Source: Luteimonas wenzhouensis
GTDB taxonomy: Bacteria > Pseudomonadota > Gammaproteobacteria > Xanthomonadales > Xanthomonadaceae
Assembly (NCBI RefSeq): GCF_007859305.1
Contig: NZ_VOHE01000011.1
Span: 1-54,821, forward strand
Length of the DNA stretch: 54,821 bases
Direction of reading: 5' to 3'
Positions 27,220-39,078 of the stretch are shown piece after piece. The position numbers were made by a program, and so were the translations under genes. The notes under the pieces were generated by a model, which saw nothing but the letters and a program-made list of their open reading frames with translations, was not told the DNA's origin and made no database searches. Numbering within the stretch: position 1 is the stretch's first letter; every line of letters begins with the position of its first letter.

Positions 27220-28344
27220 ATGGACGCATCCCGCCGCTTCGGCCCGCTGCTGTTCGCCGTCGCCTCGTTCGGCCTGCTGGCCGCCTGCGGCGGCCACGAC
27301 GCAGCGCCCCCCGGGCCGCGTCCGGTGCTGGTCGAGCGCGCGGGTGCCGCGGACGGCGCCTCGGTCGCCAGCTATCCCGGCGAGGTCCGGGCACGCGAGG
27401 AAAGCCCGTTGGCGTTCCGCATCGGCGGCAACCTGGTGCGGCGCCACGTCGATGCCGGCGAGGCCGTGAAGCGCGGCCAGCTGCTGGCCGAACTCGATCC
27501 GGGCGACCAGCGCCTCGCCGTGCAAGCCGCACAGGCGCAGCTGTCGGCGGCCAGTGCCGAACTTGAACGGGTGCGCGCCGACCGCGAGCGCTACGCCGCG
27601 CTGGTCCGCGACCAGCTGGTGAGCCAGTCGGCGATGGATGCGCAGGAGGCGGCGTGGAAGGCCGCCGAGGAGCGCGTGCGCGCGGCCCGCGCCGAGCTCG
27701 AGGTCGCCCGCAACCAGGCCGGCTATTCGCAGCTGCTAGCGCCGCGCGACGGCGTGATCGCCAGCCGCCAGGCCGAGGCCGGCCAGGTCCTGGCCGCGGG
27801 CCAGACCGTGTTCACGCTGGCCGCCGACAGCGGGCGCGAGGTGGCGATCGCGCTGCCCGAGTCGCGCGTGGGTGACGTCGCGATCGGCCAGCAGGCCGAA
27901 GTCGAGCTGTGGAGCGCGCCGGGCCGCCGGCTGCGCGGCAGCGTGCGCGAGATCGCCGCCGCCGCCGATCCGCAGGCGCGCACCTACGCTGCGCGCGTGG
28001 CGCTGCGGCCGGAGGACGCGCAGACGGTGCAGTTGGGCCAGAGTGCGCGCGTGTACCTGGGCAACGGCAACCGCGGCGCGGCCAGCGTGCCGCTGTCGGC
28101 GCTGCAGCCGGGCGAAGGCGGTGGCCACGCGGTCTGGGTGGTGGATCCCGCGGGGCCGACCGTCCGCCTCAAGCCGATCGAGGCCGGCCCCCCGGGCGAG
28201 GCGCGGGTGCCGGTGCTGTCCGGGCTGGACGCCGACGACTGGGTGGTGGTGGCCGGTGGCCACCTGTTGCGCGAAGGCCAGCCGGTCTCGCCGGTGGACC
28301 GCGACAACCGGCCGGTGGCCATGCCGCATCCGGCGGGGCGCTGA
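27220..28344 (+). CDS. RND efflux periplasmic adaptor (membrane fusion lipoprotein)
   Basis: This 374-residue HlyD/AcrA-family adaptor links the inner-membrane pump to an outer-membrane channel. It has a lipoprotein signal with lipobox LAAC (Cys23), a barrel/lipoyl half-motif (YPGEVRAREESPLAFRIGGNL), an alpha-helical hairpin (about 95-165), the second lipoyl half (LLAPRDGVIASRQAEAGQVL) and a beta-barrel with IALPESRVGDVAIGQQAEVEL. The permease begins 3 bp downstream, so they form an operon controlled by the divergent TetR gene. ATG at 27220 gives the proper signal. Confidence 0.93.
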   Translation: MDASRRFGPLLFAVASFGLLAACGGHDAAPPGPRPVLVERAGAADGASVASYPGEVRAREESPLAFRIGGNLVRRHVDAGEAVKRGQLLAELDPGDQRLAVQAAQAQLSAASAELERVRADRERYAALVRDQLVSQSAMDAQEAAWKAAEERVRAARAELEVARNQAGYSQLLAPRDGVIASRQAEAGQVLAAGQTVFTLAADSGREVAIALPESRVGDVAIGQQAEVELWSAPGRRLRGSVREIAAAADPQARTYAARVALRPEDAQTVQLGQSARVYLGNGNRGAASVPLSALQPGEGGGHAVWVVDPAGPTVRLKPIEAGPPGEARVPVLSGLDADDWVVVAGGHLLREGQPVSPVDRDNRPVAMPHPAGR

Positions 28345-28347
28345 CCC

Positions 28348-31300
28348 ATGCGCTTCAACCTGTCGGAGTGGGCGCTGCGCAACCGCGGGCTGGTGCTGTA
28401 CGCGATGATCGTGGTGGCGATCGGCGGCGTGCTGTCCTACCTCGACCTGGCCCGTTCCGAGGATCCGCCGTTCACCTTCAAGGCGATGGTGGTGCGCACG
28501 CTGTGGCCGGGCGCCACCGCCGAAGAGGTCTCGCGCCAGGTCACCGAGCGGATCGAGAAGAAGCTGATGGAGACCGGCGAGTACGAGTTCATCCGCTCGT
28601 ACTCGCGGCCGGGCGAGTCGCAGGTGATCTTCATGGCCCGCGACTCGATGCGCTCGCGCGACGTGCCCGAGCTCTGGTACCAGGTGCGCAAGAAGGTCGG
28701 CGACATCCGCGCGACCCTGCCCGAGGGCGTGATCGGCCCGTTCTTCAACGACGAGTTCGGCGACACGTTCGGGAACATCTACGCGCTCACCGGCGAGGGT
28801 TTTGACTACGCCGTGCTCAAGGACTACGCCGACCGCCTGCAGCTCGAGCTTCAGCGCATCGACGATGTCGGCAAGGTGGAGCTGATCGGGCTGCAGGACG
28901 AGCGGATCTGGATCGAGGTCAGCAACACCCGCCTGGCCACGCTCGGGATCCCGGTCGAGGCCGTGCAGCAGGCGCTGGCGCAGCAGAACGCGGTGGTGCC
29001 GGCGGGCTTCTTCGAGACCCCGACCGACCGCGTCCAGCTGCGCGTGGACGGCGCGTTCCGCTCGGTGGAGGACATCCGTGCGTTCCCGATCCACGCCGGT
29101 GATCGCACCATCCGCCTGGGCGACATCGCCACCGTCACCCGCGGTTTCTCCGATCCGCCCGCACCGCGCATGCGCTACATGGGCCAGGACGCGATCGGCC
29201 TGGGCGTATCGATGCGCGAGGGCGGCGACATCCTGCGCCTGGGCAAGGCCCTGGACGCGGTGTTCGCGCGCCTGCAGCAGACCCTGCCGGTGGGGATGGC
29301 GCTGCACCGGGTGAGCGACCAGCCGGCCGCCGTGCGCGACTCGGTGGGCGAGTTTGTGAAGGTGCTGGCCGAGGCGGTGGCGATCGTGCTGCTGGTGAGC
29401 TTCTTCTCGCTGGGCTTCCGCACCGGCCTGGTGGTGGCGGTGTCGATCCCGCTGGTGCTGGCGATGACCTTCACGGTCATGGAATGGTTCGACGTCGGCC
29501 TGCACAAGATCTCGCTCGGCGCGCTGGTGCTGGCGCTGGGCCTGCTGGTCGACGACGCGATCATCGCGGTCGAGATGATGGCGATCAAGATGGAGCAGGG
29601 CTTCGACCGCTTCCGCGCCGCCGGCTTCGCCTGGTCCAACACCGCCTTCCCGATGCTCACCGGCACCCTGGTGACGGCCGCCGGCTTCCTGCCGATCGCG
29701 ACCGCGGCCTCGGGCGTGGGCGAGTACACGCGCTCGCTGTTCGAGGTGGTGACGATCGCGCTGGTGGTCTCGTGGATCGCGGCGGTGCTGTTCATCCCGT
29801 ACCTGGGCGAGAAGATGCTGCCCGACCTGTATCCGCCCGGGCGCACGCCGCCGCTGCGCGAGCGGCTGTCCCGGCTGCGCCCGGGCGCCCGGGCGCGCGT
29901 GTCACCAGCCCGACCCTCCCCCGCGGACGCGGCAGGGGACCACCCGGGATCCGGCGCGGAGATGGCGCACGATCCCTACCAGACCCGTTTCTACCGGCGG
30001 TTCCGGCGCCTGCTGGACTGGTCGCTGCGCCACCGCTGGGTGGTGATCGGCGCCACGGCGGCCGCGTTCGCGCTGTCGCTGGCACTGTTCCGGTTCGTGC
30101 CGCAGCAGTTCTTCCCGGAGTCGACCCGGCTCGAACTGATGGTGGACATGGAACTGGCCGAGGGCAGTTCGCTGCGCGCAACCGAGGCCCAGGCACGGCG
30201 GCTGGAGCGGATGCTCGACGGCCACGAGGGCGTGGACAACTACGTGGCCTACGTCGGCACCGGCTCGCCGCGCTTCTACCTGCCGCTGGACCAGCAGCTG
30301 CCGCAAGCCAATTTCGCCCAGTTCGTGGTCCGTGCCCGCGACCTCGAGGCGCGTGAGGCGCTACGCCGCTGGCTGCTCGACGAGGTGGTGCCGCGCTTCC
30401 CCGAGCTGCAGCTGCGCGTGACCCGGCTGGAGAACGGCCCGCCGGTGGGCTACCCGGTGCAGTTCCGTGTGTCCGGCGAGCACATCGGGCGCGTGCGCGA
30501 ACTCGCCACCCGGGTCGCCGATCGGCTGCGCGACAACCCGAACCTGGCCAACATCCACCTGGACTGGAGTGAGCCGAGCAAGGTCGTGCGCCTGCGCATC
30601 GACCAGGACCGTGCACGCGCGCTGGGCATCAGCTCGCAGCGGGTGGCGCAGTTCCTCTCCGGCTCACTGAGCGGGCTGCAGGTGAGCACCTACCGCGAGG
30701 ACAACGAGCTGATCGGGGTGCTGCTGCGCGGCAGCGGGGACGAGCGCTCGCAGCTGGACCTGGTCGGCAGCCTGGCGATCCCGGGCGGCGCCGGCGGGCC
30801 GGTGCCGCTGTCGCAGGTGGCCACGCTCGAATACGGCTACGAGGACGGCATCATCTGGCACCGCGACCGCCTGCCGACGATCACCGTGCGCGCCGACGTG
30901 CGCACCGCGCTGACGCCGCCGACGGTGGTAGCGCAGCTGCTGCCGACGCTGGAGGACATCCGCGCATCGCTGCCGCCGGGCTACCTGCTCGAGACCGGCG
31001 GCACCGTGGAGGATTCGGCGCGCGGCCAGGATTCGATCAAGGCCGGCCTGCCGCTGTTCCTGCTGGTAGTGGTGACGCTGCTGATGCTGCAGCTGCGCAG
31101 CCTCTCGCGCTCGATGCTGGTGCTGCTGACCGCGCCGCTGGGGCTGATCGGGGTAACCCTGTTCCTGCTCGCGTTCCGGGTGCCGTTCGGCTTCGTGGCG
31201 ATGCTGGGCACGATCGCCCTTGCGGGGATGATCATGCGCAACTCGGTGATCCTGGTCGACCAGATCGAGCGCGACATCGCCGCCGGCCACGCGCGCTGGG

Positions 31301-31533
31301 ACGCGGTGATCGACGCCACCGTGCGCCGCTTCCGCCCGATCGTGCTCACTGCGCTGGCGGCGATCCTGGCGATGATCCCGCTCTCGCGCAGCGCGTTCTT
31401 CGGCCCGATGGCGGTGGCGATCATGGGCGGCCTGACGGTGGCGACGGTGCTGACCCTGGTGTTCCTGCCAGCGCTGTACGCGGCCTGGTTCCGCGTCCGT
31501 CGCGACGAACCGGCGCCGGTTCCCGCGCGGTAG
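28348..31533 (+). CDS. RND-family multidrug efflux permease (AcrB-type)
   Basis: This proton-driven inner-membrane pump has 1061 residues, twelve transmembrane helices and two large periplasmic loops (about 35-340 and 570-890). The TM4 proton-relay pair is Asp402-Asp403 (LGLLVDDAIIAVE). The TM10 lysine of AcrB is replaced by Arg964 (MIMRNSVILVD), as in the MexK/VmeA-like branch. The central cytoplasmic linker carries an unusual Arg/Pro/Ala-rich stretch (about 512-540) whose DNA (29881-29970) contains a REP-like palindrome. It is translated right after the adaptor, and the TolC gene nearby is a plausible outer-membrane partner. Confidence 0.94.
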   Translation: MRFNLSEWALRNRGLVLYAMIVVAIGGVLSYLDLARSEDPPFTFKAMVVRTLWPGATAEEVSRQVTERIEKKLMETGEYEFIRSYSRPGESQVIFMARDSMRSRDVPELWYQVRKKVGDIRATLPEGVIGPFFNDEFGDTFGNIYALTGEGFDYAVLKDYADRLQLELQRIDDVGKVELIGLQDERIWIEVSNTRLATLGIPVEAVQQALAQQNAVVPAGFFETPTDRVQLRVDGAFRSVEDIRAFPIHAGDRTIRLGDIATVTRGFSDPPAPRMRYMGQDAIGLGVSMREGGDILRLGKALDAVFARLQQTLPVGMALHRVSDQPAAVRDSVGEFVKVLAEAVAIVLLVSFFSLGFRTGLVVAVSIPLVLAMTFTVMEWFDVGLHKISLGALVLALGLLVDDAIIAVEMMAIKMEQGFDRFRAAGFAWSNTAFPMLTGTLVTAAGFLPIATAASGVGEYTRSLFEVVTIALVVSWIAAVLFIPYLGEKMLPDLYPPGRTPPLRERLSRLRPGARARVSPARPSPADAAGDHPGSGAEMAHDPYQTRFYRRFRRLLDWSLRHRWVVIGATAAAFALSLALFRFVPQQFFPESTRLELMVDMELAEGSSLRATEAQARRLERMLDGHEGVDNYVAYVGTGSPRFYLPLDQQLPQANFAQFVVRARDLEAREALRRWLLDEVVPRFPELQLRVTRLENGPPVGYPVQFRVSGEHIGRVRELATRVADRLRDNPNLANIHLDWSEPSKVVRLRIDQDRARALGISSQRVAQFLSGSLSGLQVSTYREDNELIGVLLRGSGDERSQLDLVGSLAIPGGAGGPVPLSQVATLEYGYEDGIIWHRDRLPTITVRADVRTALTPPTVVAQLLPTLEDIRASLPPGYLLETGGTVEDSARGQDSIKAGLPLFLLVVVTLLMLQLRSLSRSMLVLLTAPLGLIGVTLFLLAFRVPFGFVAMLGTIALAGMIMRNSVILVDQIERDIAAGHARWDAVIDATVRRFRPIVLTALAAILAMIPLSRSAFFGPMAVAIMGGLTVATVLTLVFLPALYAAWFRVRRDEPAPVPAR
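29909..29941. repeat. REP-like palindrome inside the RND pump gene
   Basis: The plus strand here contains ACCCTCCCCCGC, four bases, then GCGGCAGGGGACC. It shares CCCTCCCCCGC exactly with the spacer repeat at 5904-5914 and forms an imperfect hairpin. It is in frame within codons for the linker (Arg/Pro/Ala-rich) and leaves the reading frame open, so it looks like a repeat tolerated in a flexible loop. Confidence 0.5.
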
Positions 31534-31695
31534 CCGCCGCGGCCCCCCCCGGGCCCGGCCGGTCCCGCTCCTTCGGCGAACGGGGGAGGGCGCACGGGCG
31601 CATCGCCCGGACGCGGCCGGGAACCGCCTCAGGGGCGGCAATGACCGTCGACGCAGGTGCGCGGGTGGGCGCGCCTGGCCGCGGTGCGCCGCGCG

Positions 31696-32577
31696 TCAGG
31701 ACGTGCCCGGCTTCGCCGCCGCATCCAGCAGGGCCATGAACGCCCGCGCCGCGTTCGACAGCGTGCGGCCGCCATGGGTGACATAGCCGAGGCGGCGCCG
31801 CAGTCGCACGCCCGGCACGCGCAGCACCACGGTTGAATCGTCGAGCATGGTGTGCGGCAGCACGCTCCAGGCCAGGCCCACGCCGGCCAGCATCTTCAGC
31901 GTCTCCATCGCGTTGGTGGTCATGTGCAGGCGCACCGACAGCCCGTCGGCGGCGAAACGTTCGGCCACGATCCGATGGGTGAAAGTGCTCGGATCGGGCA
32001 GCACCGCCGGATGCGCGGCCAGGTCGCGCAGGCTGGCGCGGCGGCGCGCGGCCAGCGGGTGGTCCGGCGCGACCACGAACTCCAGCGGGTCGTCCCACAC
32101 CGGCACCGCGTGCAGCGGCGGCGCGGCCGGGCCCAGGGTGGTGATCGCCAGTTCCAGCCGCCCGTGCAGCACTTCCGACCAGGCATGCTCGGAATCGAGG
32201 AAGCGGATGTCGACCGCGGCCTGGGGGTGGCTGCGGATGAAGCCGCGCAGCAGCGGAGGCAGCCGATGCAGGCCGATGTGGTGGCTGGTGGCGAGGGTGA
32301 GCCGGCCGCCGACCGCCTGGTCGAGGTTGCCCAGCGCGCGGCGGGTGTCGTCCATCTCGGCCAGGATCCGCCGCGCCCGCGGCAGCAGCGCGCGCCCGGC
32401 CTCGGTCAGCGCCACTTCGCGCCCGACCCGGTCGAACAGGCGCCGTCCCAGGTGCTGCTCGAGCGCGGCGATGCGCTTGCTCACCGCGGGCTGGGTCAGG
32501 CGCAGCCGTTCCCCGGCGGCGGAGAAGCCGTTGCTCTCGGCCACCGCGACGAACGCCTCCAGTCCGGCCAGCTCCAT
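31696..32577 (-). CDS. LysR-family transcriptional regulator divergent from leuC
   Basis: This 293-residue LTTR has a winged helix-turn-helix (about 16-45, [25 protein letters not shown]) and a type-2 periplasmic-binding-like effector domain (about 90-290). Divergence from leuCD suggests it senses a leucine-pathway metabolite such as 2-isopropylmalate and controls leuCD, though this is inference from position. Its own promoter, TTGCCA-17-TATTTT (32634-32606 on the minus strand), overlaps a perfect inverted repeat that fits an LTTR site, so autoregulation is likely. AGGG precedes the ATG. Confidence 0.92.
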   Translation of the reverse strand: MELAGLEAFVAVAESNGFSAAGERLRLTQPAVSKRIAALEQHLGRRLFDRVGREVALTEAGRALLPRARRILAEMDDTRRALGNLDQAVGGRLTLATSHHIGLHRLPPLLRGFIRSHPQAAVDIRFLDSEHAWSEVLHGRLELAITTLGPAAPPLHAVPVWDDPLEFVVAPDHPLAARRRASLRDLAAHPAVLPDPSTFTHRIVAERFAADGLSVRLHMTTNAMETLKMLAGVGLAWSVLPHTMLDDSTVVLRVPGVRLRRRLGYVTHGGRTLSNAARAFMALLDAAAKPGTS

Positions 32578-32605
32578 GAAGTCGCCCTGGTTATGGGAGG
32601 GATGA

Positions 32606-32634
32606 AAAATATGAATTTGAGTTATTCATGGCAA
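32606..32634 (-). promoter_or_regulatory. lysR promoter with overlapping LTTR-type inverted repeat
   Basis: On the minus strand TTGCCA (32634-32629) and TATTTT (32611-32606) are separated by exactly 17 bp. Between them lies ATGAAT-N7-ATTCAT (32611-32629), a perfect dyad with the T-N11-A form of LysR-regulator sites. The AT-rich composition stands out strongly from the surrounding GC-rich DNA. Confidence 0.7.
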
Positions 32635-32645
32635 GTGCCTAGCAT
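32617..32645 (+). promoter_or_regulatory. leuC promoter
   Basis: TTGAGT (32617-32622) and TAGCAT (32640-32645) are spaced by 17 bp and would start transcription near 32652, about 30 bases before leuC with its GGAG Shine-Dalgarno (32672-32675). The -35 lies inside the dyad 32611-32629, so regulator binding there would affect both divergent promoters. Confidence 0.6.
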
Positions 32646-32681
32646 CGGCCTTCGATCCACCGGTGTGCCGCGGAGCGGGTG

Positions 32682-34109
32682 ATGGCAGGCAAGACGCTGT
32701 ACGACAAACTGTGGGAGATGCACGAGGTCACGCGCCGCGACGACGGGTCCTCGCTGATCTACATCGACCGCCACATCCTCCACGAGGTCACCTCGCCGCA
32801 GGCCTTCGAGGGCCTGCGCCTGGCTGGCCGAAAGCCGTGGCGGGTGGACGCCAACATCGCCACGCCCGACCACAATGTCCCCACCACCCGCGCCGAGCGC
32901 GCCGGCGGGCTGATGGCGATCGCCGACCCGGTGTCGCGCCTGCAGGTGCAGACGCTGGACCGGAATTGCGAGGACTTCGGCATCCTCCAGTTCCGGATGG
33001 ACGACGCGCGCCAGGGCATCGTCCACGTGATCGGTCCCGAGCAGGGCGCGACCCTGCCCGGCATGACCGTGGTCTGCGGCGACTCGCACACCTCCACCCA
33101 CGGCGCATTCGGCGCCCTGGCCCACGGCATCGGCACCTCCGAGGTCGAGCACGTGCTCGCCACCCAGTGCCTGGTGGCCAAGAAAATGAAGAACATGCAG
33201 GTCCGGGTCGAGGGGACCCTGGGCCCGGGCGTGACCGCGAAGGACATCGTGCTGGCCATCATCGGCAGGATCGGCACCGCCGGCGGCAACGGCCATGCGC
33301 TCGAGTTCGCCGGCAGCGCGATCCGCGACCTGTCCATGGAAGGGCGGATGACGATCTGCAACATGGCCATCGAGGCCGGCGCCCGCGTGGGCCTGGTGGC
33401 GGTGGACGAAAAGACCATCGAGTACGTAAAGGGGCGCCCGTTCGCGCCCAGGGGCGAGCAGTGGGACGCGGCGGTGGCGCTCTGGCGCACCCTGGTCTCC
33501 GACCCGGACGCGCATTTCGACGCCGTGGTCGAGCTGCGCGCCGAGGACATCAAGCCGCAGGTCAGCTGGGGCACCTCGCCGGAGATGGTGGTCGCGGTGG
33601 ACGAGGCCGTGCCCGACCCGGCGCGCGAACCCGACCCGGTGAAGAAGGATTCGATCGAGCGCGCCCTCAGGTACATGGGCCTCCAGCCCAACCAGCCCAT
33701 CACCTCGATCCGCCTGGATCGCGTGTTCATCGGTTCGTGCACCAATTCGCGCATCGAGGACCTGCGCGCGGCCGCCGCGGTGGCGCGCGGGCGCAAGGTG
33801 GCGCCCAGCGTCAAGCAGGCCCTGGTCGTGCCGGGCTCGGGCCTGGTCAAGGCCCAGGCCGAGGCCGAGGGCCTGGACAAGGTGTTCATCGAGGCCGGCT
33901 TCGAGTGGCGCGAGCCGGGCTGTTCGATGTGCCTGGCCATGAACCCGGACAAGCTGGGCAGCGGCGAGCACTGCGCCTCCACTTCCAACCGCAACTTCGA
34001 GGGGCGCCAGGGCGCCGGTGGCCGCACCCACCTGGTCAGCCCGGCGATGGCCGCCGCCGCCGCGGTGGCCGGCCACTTCGTCGACGTGCGCGAACTGGTC
34101 CAGGCCTGA
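32682..34109 (+). CDS. leuC: 3-isopropylmalate dehydratase large subunit
   Basis: With LeuD it isomerises 2- to 3-isopropylmalate in leucine synthesis, using a [4Fe-4S] cluster. The 475-residue aconitase-like subunit has the cluster ligands Cys353 (GSCTNSR), Cys414 and Cys417 (PGCSMC), plus [31 protein letters not shown] and the C-terminal [22 protein letters not shown] 32682 is chosen over the preceding GTG (32679) because GGAG is spaced six bases from it. leuD starts 13 bp downstream with its own GAGGAG. Confidence 0.97.
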   Translation: MAGKTLYDKLWEMHEVTRRDDGSSLIYIDRHILHEVTSPQAFEGLRLAGRKPWRVDANIATPDHNVPTTRAERAGGLMAIADPVSRLQVQTLDRNCEDFGILQFRMDDARQGIVHVIGPEQGATLPGMTVVCGDSHTSTHGAFGALAHGIGTSEVEHVLATQCLVAKKMKNMQVRVEGTLGPGVTAKDIVLAIIGRIGTAGGNGHALEFAGSAIRDLSMEGRMTICNMAIEAGARVGLVAVDEKTIEYVKGRPFAPRGEQWDAAVALWRTLVSDPDAHFDAVVELRAEDIKPQVSWGTSPEMVVAVDEAVPDPAREPDPVKKDSIERALRYMGLQPNQPITSIRLDRVFIGSCTNSRIEDLRAAAAVARGRKVAPSVKQALVVPGSGLVKAQAEAEGLDKVFIEAGFEWREPGCSMCLAMNPDKLGSGEHCASTSNRNFEGRQGAGGRTHLVSPAMAAAAAVAGHFVDVRELVQA

Positions 34110-34122
34110 GGAGACCGCATCG

Positions 34123-34770
34123 ATGAAAGCCTTCACCACCCATACCGGCCTGGTCGCCCCGCTGGACCGCGCCAACGTCGACACCGACCAGATCATCCCC
34201 AAGCAGTTCCTCAAGTCGATCAAGCGCACCGGCTTCGGCCCGAACCTGTTCGACGAATGGCGCTACCTGGACGTCGGCGAACCGGGACAGGACTGCAGCA
34301 AGCGGCCGTTGAACCCGGATTTCGTGCTCAACCTCCCGCGCTACCAGGGCGCCAGCGTGCTGCTGGCGCGCGAGAACTTCGGCTGCGGCTCCTCGCGCGA
34401 GCACGCGCCGTGGGCACTGGACGAGTACGGCTTCCGCGCGATCATCGCCCCCAGCTTCGCCGACATCTTCTACAACAACAGCTTCAAGAACGGCCTGCTG
34501 CCGATCGTGCTCGAGGCGGCGGAGGTCGACGAGCTGTTCGCGCAGTGCGAGGCCAACGAGGGCTATGCGCTGACGGTGGACCTGGAGGCGCAGACGGTGA
34601 CGCGCCCGGACGGGGCGCAGCACCGTTTCGAGGTCGACGCCTTCCGCAAGCACTGCCTGCTCAACGGCCTGGACGACATCGGCCTGACGCTGCAGGAGCG
34701 CGACAGGATCCTCGCGTTCGAGGCCCGCCACCGCACGGCCCAGCCCTGGCTGTTCGCGGCGGGCCGCTGA
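34123..34770 (+). CDS. leuD: 3-isopropylmalate dehydratase small subunit
   Basis: This swivelling-domain partner of LeuC has 215 residues, as for proteobacterial LeuD (about 200). Signatures are [15 protein letters not shown], the [14 protein letters not shown] turn that binds substrate phosphate-like groups, and [25 protein letters not shown] Shine-Dalgarno overlaps the leuC stop region. After the stop, CGATGCCCGG-C-CCGGGCATCG (34781-34801) could form a hairpin but lacks a U tract. Confidence 0.97.
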   Translation: MKAFTTHTGLVAPLDRANVDTDQIIPKQFLKSIKRTGFGPNLFDEWRYLDVGEPGQDCSKRPLNPDFVLNLPRYQGASVLLARENFGCGSSREHAPWALDEYGFRAIIAPSFADIFYNNSFKNGLLPIVLEAAEVDELFAQCEANEGYALTVDLEAQTVTRPDGAQHRFEVDAFRKHCLLNGLDDIGLTLQERDRILAFEARHRTAQPWLFAAGR

Positions 34771-34780
34771 CCGTCCCTGG

Positions 34781-34801
34781 CGATGCCCGGCCCGGGCATC
34801 G
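34781..34801 (+). terminator. Possible hairpin after leuD (no U tract)
   Basis: A perfect 10-bp inverted repeat with a single central base starts 10 bp after the leuD stop. The stem would lose a few pairs to form a loop. It lacks a T run, so it may be an mRNA 3'-end stabiliser rather than a true intrinsic terminator. The rest of the 198-bp convergent gap to gdhA shows nothing else I recognise. Confidence 0.4.
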
Positions 34802-34968
34802 CCGCGGCCGTTTCCCGGTGCGCAGGACGGTCTCGCCGCTCGCCGGTTTCAGCTACGGCTACCCGGACCTGCTGTTCACCCCGCGGCCGGCGAACCAGCA
34901 CGCCGCTGCCCATGCCGCCCGCACGAAACGGACGCCGCCGGGGCTGGCGTCCGGGCGCTTGGGCGCGG

Positions 34969-36309
<1,341 letters not shown>

Positions 36310-36366
36310 CTTGCTCCCCTGGTTGTCTCGTCGGCGCCCGGCGCGGCCGCGCGCCGGGCGGGTGGG

Positions 36367-37425
36367 TCAGGCCAGGCGTTCGATCACCGCGGCGGCGGCG
36401 CGCGCGGTGTCGACGGCCGCCCCCTGCGCGGCCAGGTCGGCGGTGAACACCTTCGCGTCCAGCGCGCCGTGGACCGCCGCCTCCACCGCGGCGGCCTCCG
36501 TCTCCAGGCCCAGCGAATGGCGCAGCATCATCGCCGCGCTCAAGATCGTGGCGTAGGGATTGGCGACGCCCTGGCCGGCGATGTCGGGCGCCGAGCCGTG
36601 GATCGGCTCGTAGATCCCGACCCTGGCGGCGCCCAGCGAGGCCGAGGCGAGCAGGCCCAGCGACCCGGCCAGCATCGAGGCCTCGTCGGTGAGGATGTCG
36701 CCGAACATGTTCTCGGTGACGATCACATCGTACGCGCGCGGCTTCGACAGCAGGTGCATGGCCATCGAGTCGACCAGCTGGTGCTCGAGGGCCACGTCCG
36801 GGAACTCGTCGCGCACCACGCGCGTGGCCACGTCGCGCCACAGGCGCGAGGTCTCGAGCACGTTGGCCTTGTCGACCGAGGTCAGGTGGCCGCGGCGCTG
36901 GCGGGCCAGTTCCGCCGCCACCCGCACCACGCGCTCGATCTCCGCGACCGTGTAGCGGCACAGGTCGGTAGCGTCGGCGTCGCTGCGGGTCTTGTCGCCG
37001 AAGTAGATGCCGCCGGTGAGTTCGCGCACGACCACGATGTCCACGCCTGCGAGCAGCTCGGACTTGATCGGCGAGGCGCCCAGCGCGGCCGGGTGCGGAC
37101 GCACCGGACGCAGGTTGGCGAACAGCCCCAGCGCCTTGCGGATCGCCAGCAGGCCCTGCTCGGGACGCACCGTGGCGTTGGGGTCGGACCACTTCGGCCC
37201 GCCCACGGCGCCGAGCAGGATCGCGTCGGCCTTGCGCGCGGCCTCGAGGGTGGCGGCCGGGAGCGGCTCGCCGTGGCGGTCGATGGCGATGCCGCCGATG
37301 TCGTGCTCGGCGAACCGGAACTGGTGGCCGAAACGCCGGGCCACCGCCTCGAGGACGGGCACGGTGGCGGAAACGATCTCGGGGCCGATGCCGTCCCCGG
37401 GCAGTACGACGATGTCAGCTTGCAT
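36367..37425 (-). CDS. leuB: 3-isopropylmalate dehydrogenase
   Basis: This NAD-dependent oxidative decarboxylase gives 2-ketoisocaproate in leucine synthesis. Its 352 residues have the decarboxylating dehydrogenase signatures: [10 protein letters not shown] (8-17), [13 protein letters not shown], catalytic Tyr141 (GGIYFGD) and Lys186 ([11 protein letters not shown]), the metal site [11 protein letters not shown] with upstream D's in [12 protein letters not shown], and the NAD-selecting [16 protein letters not shown] 102-bp gap containing the small hairpin CGCATCC-GCC-GGATGCG (37498-37514) separates it from leuA upstream. Confidence 0.97.
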   Translation of the reverse strand: MQADIVVLPGDGIGPEIVSATVPVLEAVARRFGHQFRFAEHDIGGIAIDRHGEPLPAATLEAARKADAILLGAVGGPKWSDPNATVRPEQGLLAIRKALGLFANLRPVRPHPAALGASPIKSELLAGVDIVVVRELTGGIYFGDKTRSDADATDLCRYTVAEIERVVRVAAELARQRRGHLTSVDKANVLETSRLWRDVATRVVRDEFPDVALEHQLVDSMAMHLLSKPRAYDVIVTENMFGDILTDEASMLAGSLGLLASASLGAARVGIYEPIHGSAPDIAGQGVANPYATILSAAMMLRHSLGLETEAAAVEAAVHGALDAKVFTADLAAQGAAVDTARAAAAVIERLA

Positions 37426-37527
37426 GGAGTCGAAGGTTGGCGTGGAGGGAAGTCGGGTACTGCCGGCCGACGCGCATGCGCCGGCGGACGCGCGGCGCGC
37501 ATCCGCCGGATGCGTGGGATCCGCCGC

Positions 37528-39074
<1,547 letters not shown>

Positions 39075-39078
<4 letters not shown>

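Noticed and set aside
27220..31533. Heavy-metal (CzcA/CusA-type) identity for the RND pump
   Set aside because: The TM4 Asp-Asp pair and the short adaptor without His/Met-rich ends fit the drug-efflux branch better.
31534..31695. Gene in the RND-LysR gap
   Set aside because: Only short GC-rich frames without start signals or similarity; a weak REP-like GC stretch near 31563-31590 was too degenerate to call.
37498..37514. Hairpin CGCATCC-GCC-GGATGCG between leuA and leuB as an intrinsic terminator
   Set aside because: Stem of only 7 bp with no U tract; more likely a processing or stability element, so not listed as a terminator.
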